From Carnegiea gigantea (taxonomy: Eukaryota > Streptophyta > Magnoliopsida > Caryophyllales > Cactaceae): a stretch of DNA of 64,000 nucleotides. Below, piece by piece: positions 62,280-64,000 of the stretch (positions are counted from its first letter, which is position 1; every line of letters begins with the position of its first letter). The position numbers and the translations under genes are program-made. The notes under the pieces were generated by a model. It saw only the letters and a list, made by a program, of their open reading frames with translations. It was not told the origin of the DNA and did not search any database. The stretch is taken from the NCBI GenBank assembly GCA_029747015.1, contig JAKOGI010000187.1, forward strand, positions 545,001-609,000. Direction: 5' to 3'.

Positions 62280-63350
62280 TTTTCAACCTTTCATGCACCC
62301 TCTATGGCTAAAAAGTGAGCTAGCTTCATTAAACGATCCACAATTATCCAGATTAATTGAATCCTTACCATTATGCATTTGGGTTAAATCCATGACAAAG
62401 TCTATTGATTTTGAATCAAATTTCCAAGTTAAATTGAATAGGGGTTTGATGAAATTCAATCAAGATCTTCTCTTTTTTGTGGTCCTATTATTAGGGATAA
62501 GCAAACATTTTATTGAAACGTAACGAACCGTCCCCATGGATGAGAGATCCCAGGGACTTTCCGATTCTCACGCTTTCCTTTCTTTTAACTAGTATAGGAT
62601 ATGAGTCCCGAGCCTATGTTGTACGTTGTCTATTAATGTCATGACCCTTGCATTACCCCCTTGCCATACTGACTGTACTTCAATTTTCAAGATCTCTCTG
62701 AATGGATGGCCGTAAACCCAGAAGCAGATGAAGACTATGGCATGATTTGCTACTTAAGGCCTCATTGGCCTTTTCAGGTTAGTACTGAATATCAAAATCA
62801 TAGTTCCTGATGACTTCAACCCCTAGCTCTACCTCATGTCCCAGTCATGTTGGGTGAAGAGATATTTTAAGCTATTATATATGGTTAGTGTAGATCTTGG
62901 TGGAAACACCAAGCAGATTATGCCTCCATATTTTTAAGTGCAAAAACAACAGTAGCAGCATGCGTGAGATAATTAACCTGAAAAGGTTTCAATTGGAATA
63001 ATGCATAGCCTATAGCCCTATCCTTTTGCATGAGTACGCAACCCAAACCCTTTGTAAAAGCGTCACTAAACAAGGTGAAACTTTCGCCACTATGGGGTAA
63101 ATTCAGGATATAGGCAATTATAAGACGCTCCTTCAAGAAGGGGAAGACTGCCACATCTCACAATCTAAGGTCAACTCAAATTTGGTGGTCTTTTACATTA
63201 GATTGGTTAGTGGGCCAACTGTGTGTGAAAAATTATCAGCAAACCTCCGAAGTGGCTACTAGACCCAAGGAACTTCGAATAACTTCCGAAACGTTTATGG
63301 GTGTTTGCAATTCACTAGGACCTCAATCTATTGGGGTTTTACCTTAACTC
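62280..63350 (-). pseudogene. Decayed Ty3/Gypsy pol (RT, RNase H, integrase)
   Basis: On the minus strand, fragments appear in the Gypsy order. The end of reverse transcriptase is at about 63345-63165 (broken, recognisable by RRFADNFS and GPLTNLM). The RT/RNase H junction is at 63154-62918 with FTLFSDAFTKGLGCVLMQKD and AYALFQLKPF-like text (here GYALFQLKPF). The integrase core is at about 62405-62288 with SIDFVMDLTQMHNGKDSI and VDRLMKLAHFLA in shifted frames. There are many stops and shifts, so it is not functional. LTRs were not seen. Confidence 0.7.
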
Positions 63351-64000
63351 TCTCCTTAGAGATGATATGCTATAATTATAATCCAAAAATGCGACTTTAC
63401 CAAAACTTCATACTTAGTTTAACTTGTGGAACAATTTATGTTCTTTAAATAATTCTACAATGTGTCTAAGATATATACCTATGTACCATACTAGTATACA
63501 CACCTATATAAGGAGGCATCCTATTAATTGGGCTCAGCAAGAAAACCTTATATCTCTTTGGGCAGTCACCGGCGCAAGGCTGAAGCTTGACTTAATTGGG
63601 CCCAGCAAGGAAGCATGTACCTAATTCCCCTACCCTTGCCCATGCTGTAATTGGACCTTCTCTCTTTGAATTTAGATGGCACACTATACTAACCTATACA
63701 ACCAGAAAACACAAGGACACTGCACCCTTGAATTTGCCCATGCATGTACAAGAAAATTTTGAGCAAAATCAATAATCCGAAACAGCAGATACATGATCAT
63801 TGCAAAATCCATCCTGAAAATTAGCAAGAATACGTAGTTAAATAAGTGGATTTAATAGCTGAAGCAGAAAATTGCTCATTGAGAGTTACAGCTGTTGGAA
63901 ATTCATACTGGAGGTAGGTATGATTGATAAAATTCCTCAAAGAAACAATTATATATCAATGTTCAATGCAAAGTATATCTACCTAGTGCAACTTTTAAAT
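63351..64000. other. Window end, no feature recognised
   Basis: AT-rich sequence. The ORF at 63424-63624 has no recognisable domain. It may be an upstream part of the Gypsy remnant or flank. Confidence 0.4.

Overview
The window is nuclear DNA of a flowering plant, most likely a eudicot. It is AT-rich, its genes have GT-AG introns, and it is full of plant-type MITEs, tRNA-derived SINEs, a TRIM, and Copia and Gypsy LTR retrotransposons. No bacterial or organellar genes, tRNA or rRNA genes, or CRISPR arrays were seen. The species cannot be named from what is here.

The only recognisable host genes are three head-to-tail, plus-strand copies of a fatty acyl-CoA reductase (FAR, CER4-like, alcohol-forming). 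FAR-A (8599-11822) shows only its last five exons, all open with intact splice sites. Its first half is either lost or lies beyond the left edge across a very long intron. FAR-B (18926-23511, nine exons) and FAR-C (39505-47248, ten exons) assemble by hand into complete proteins of 492 and 491 residues, each with a GGAGFLA nucleotide-binding loop and a YVFTK active site. FAR-B and FAR-C also share about 1-2 kb of upstream sequence, so the duplicated unit included the promoter. They differ by one precise intron, present in FAR-C and absent in FAR-B. The promoter of FAR-B carries a 798-bp MITE that FAR-C lacks. The cluster probably makes primary fatty alcohols for wax or suberin.

Layout: 1-4640 is a dense, partly self-nested cluster of about 300-bp Tourist/PIF-like MITEs flanked by TTA/TAA, with a roughly 2.3-kb repeat that includes triplet microsatellites. 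5309-6015 is a hAT-like element. 7163-7870 and 12143-13034 are long TA microsatellites flanking FAR-A. 13-18.6 kb is intergenic. 23.8-39.3 kb is intergenic and holds nested MITEs and a young, structurally complete Copia element (30758-35968, TSD GTCTG, one long ORF). Right of FAR-C lies a 7.75-kb LTR element (48292-56041, TSD CCTAC). It carries only a broken gag and four different internal tandem-repeat arrays, a TR-GAG-like non-autonomous architecture. The last 8 kb is unrecognised low-copy sequence, a three-LTR TRIM (58881-59616), and decayed Copia and Gypsy fragments on both strands.

All exon joins were read by eye from the sequence. Functional statements rest on family knowledge. No database search was possible.
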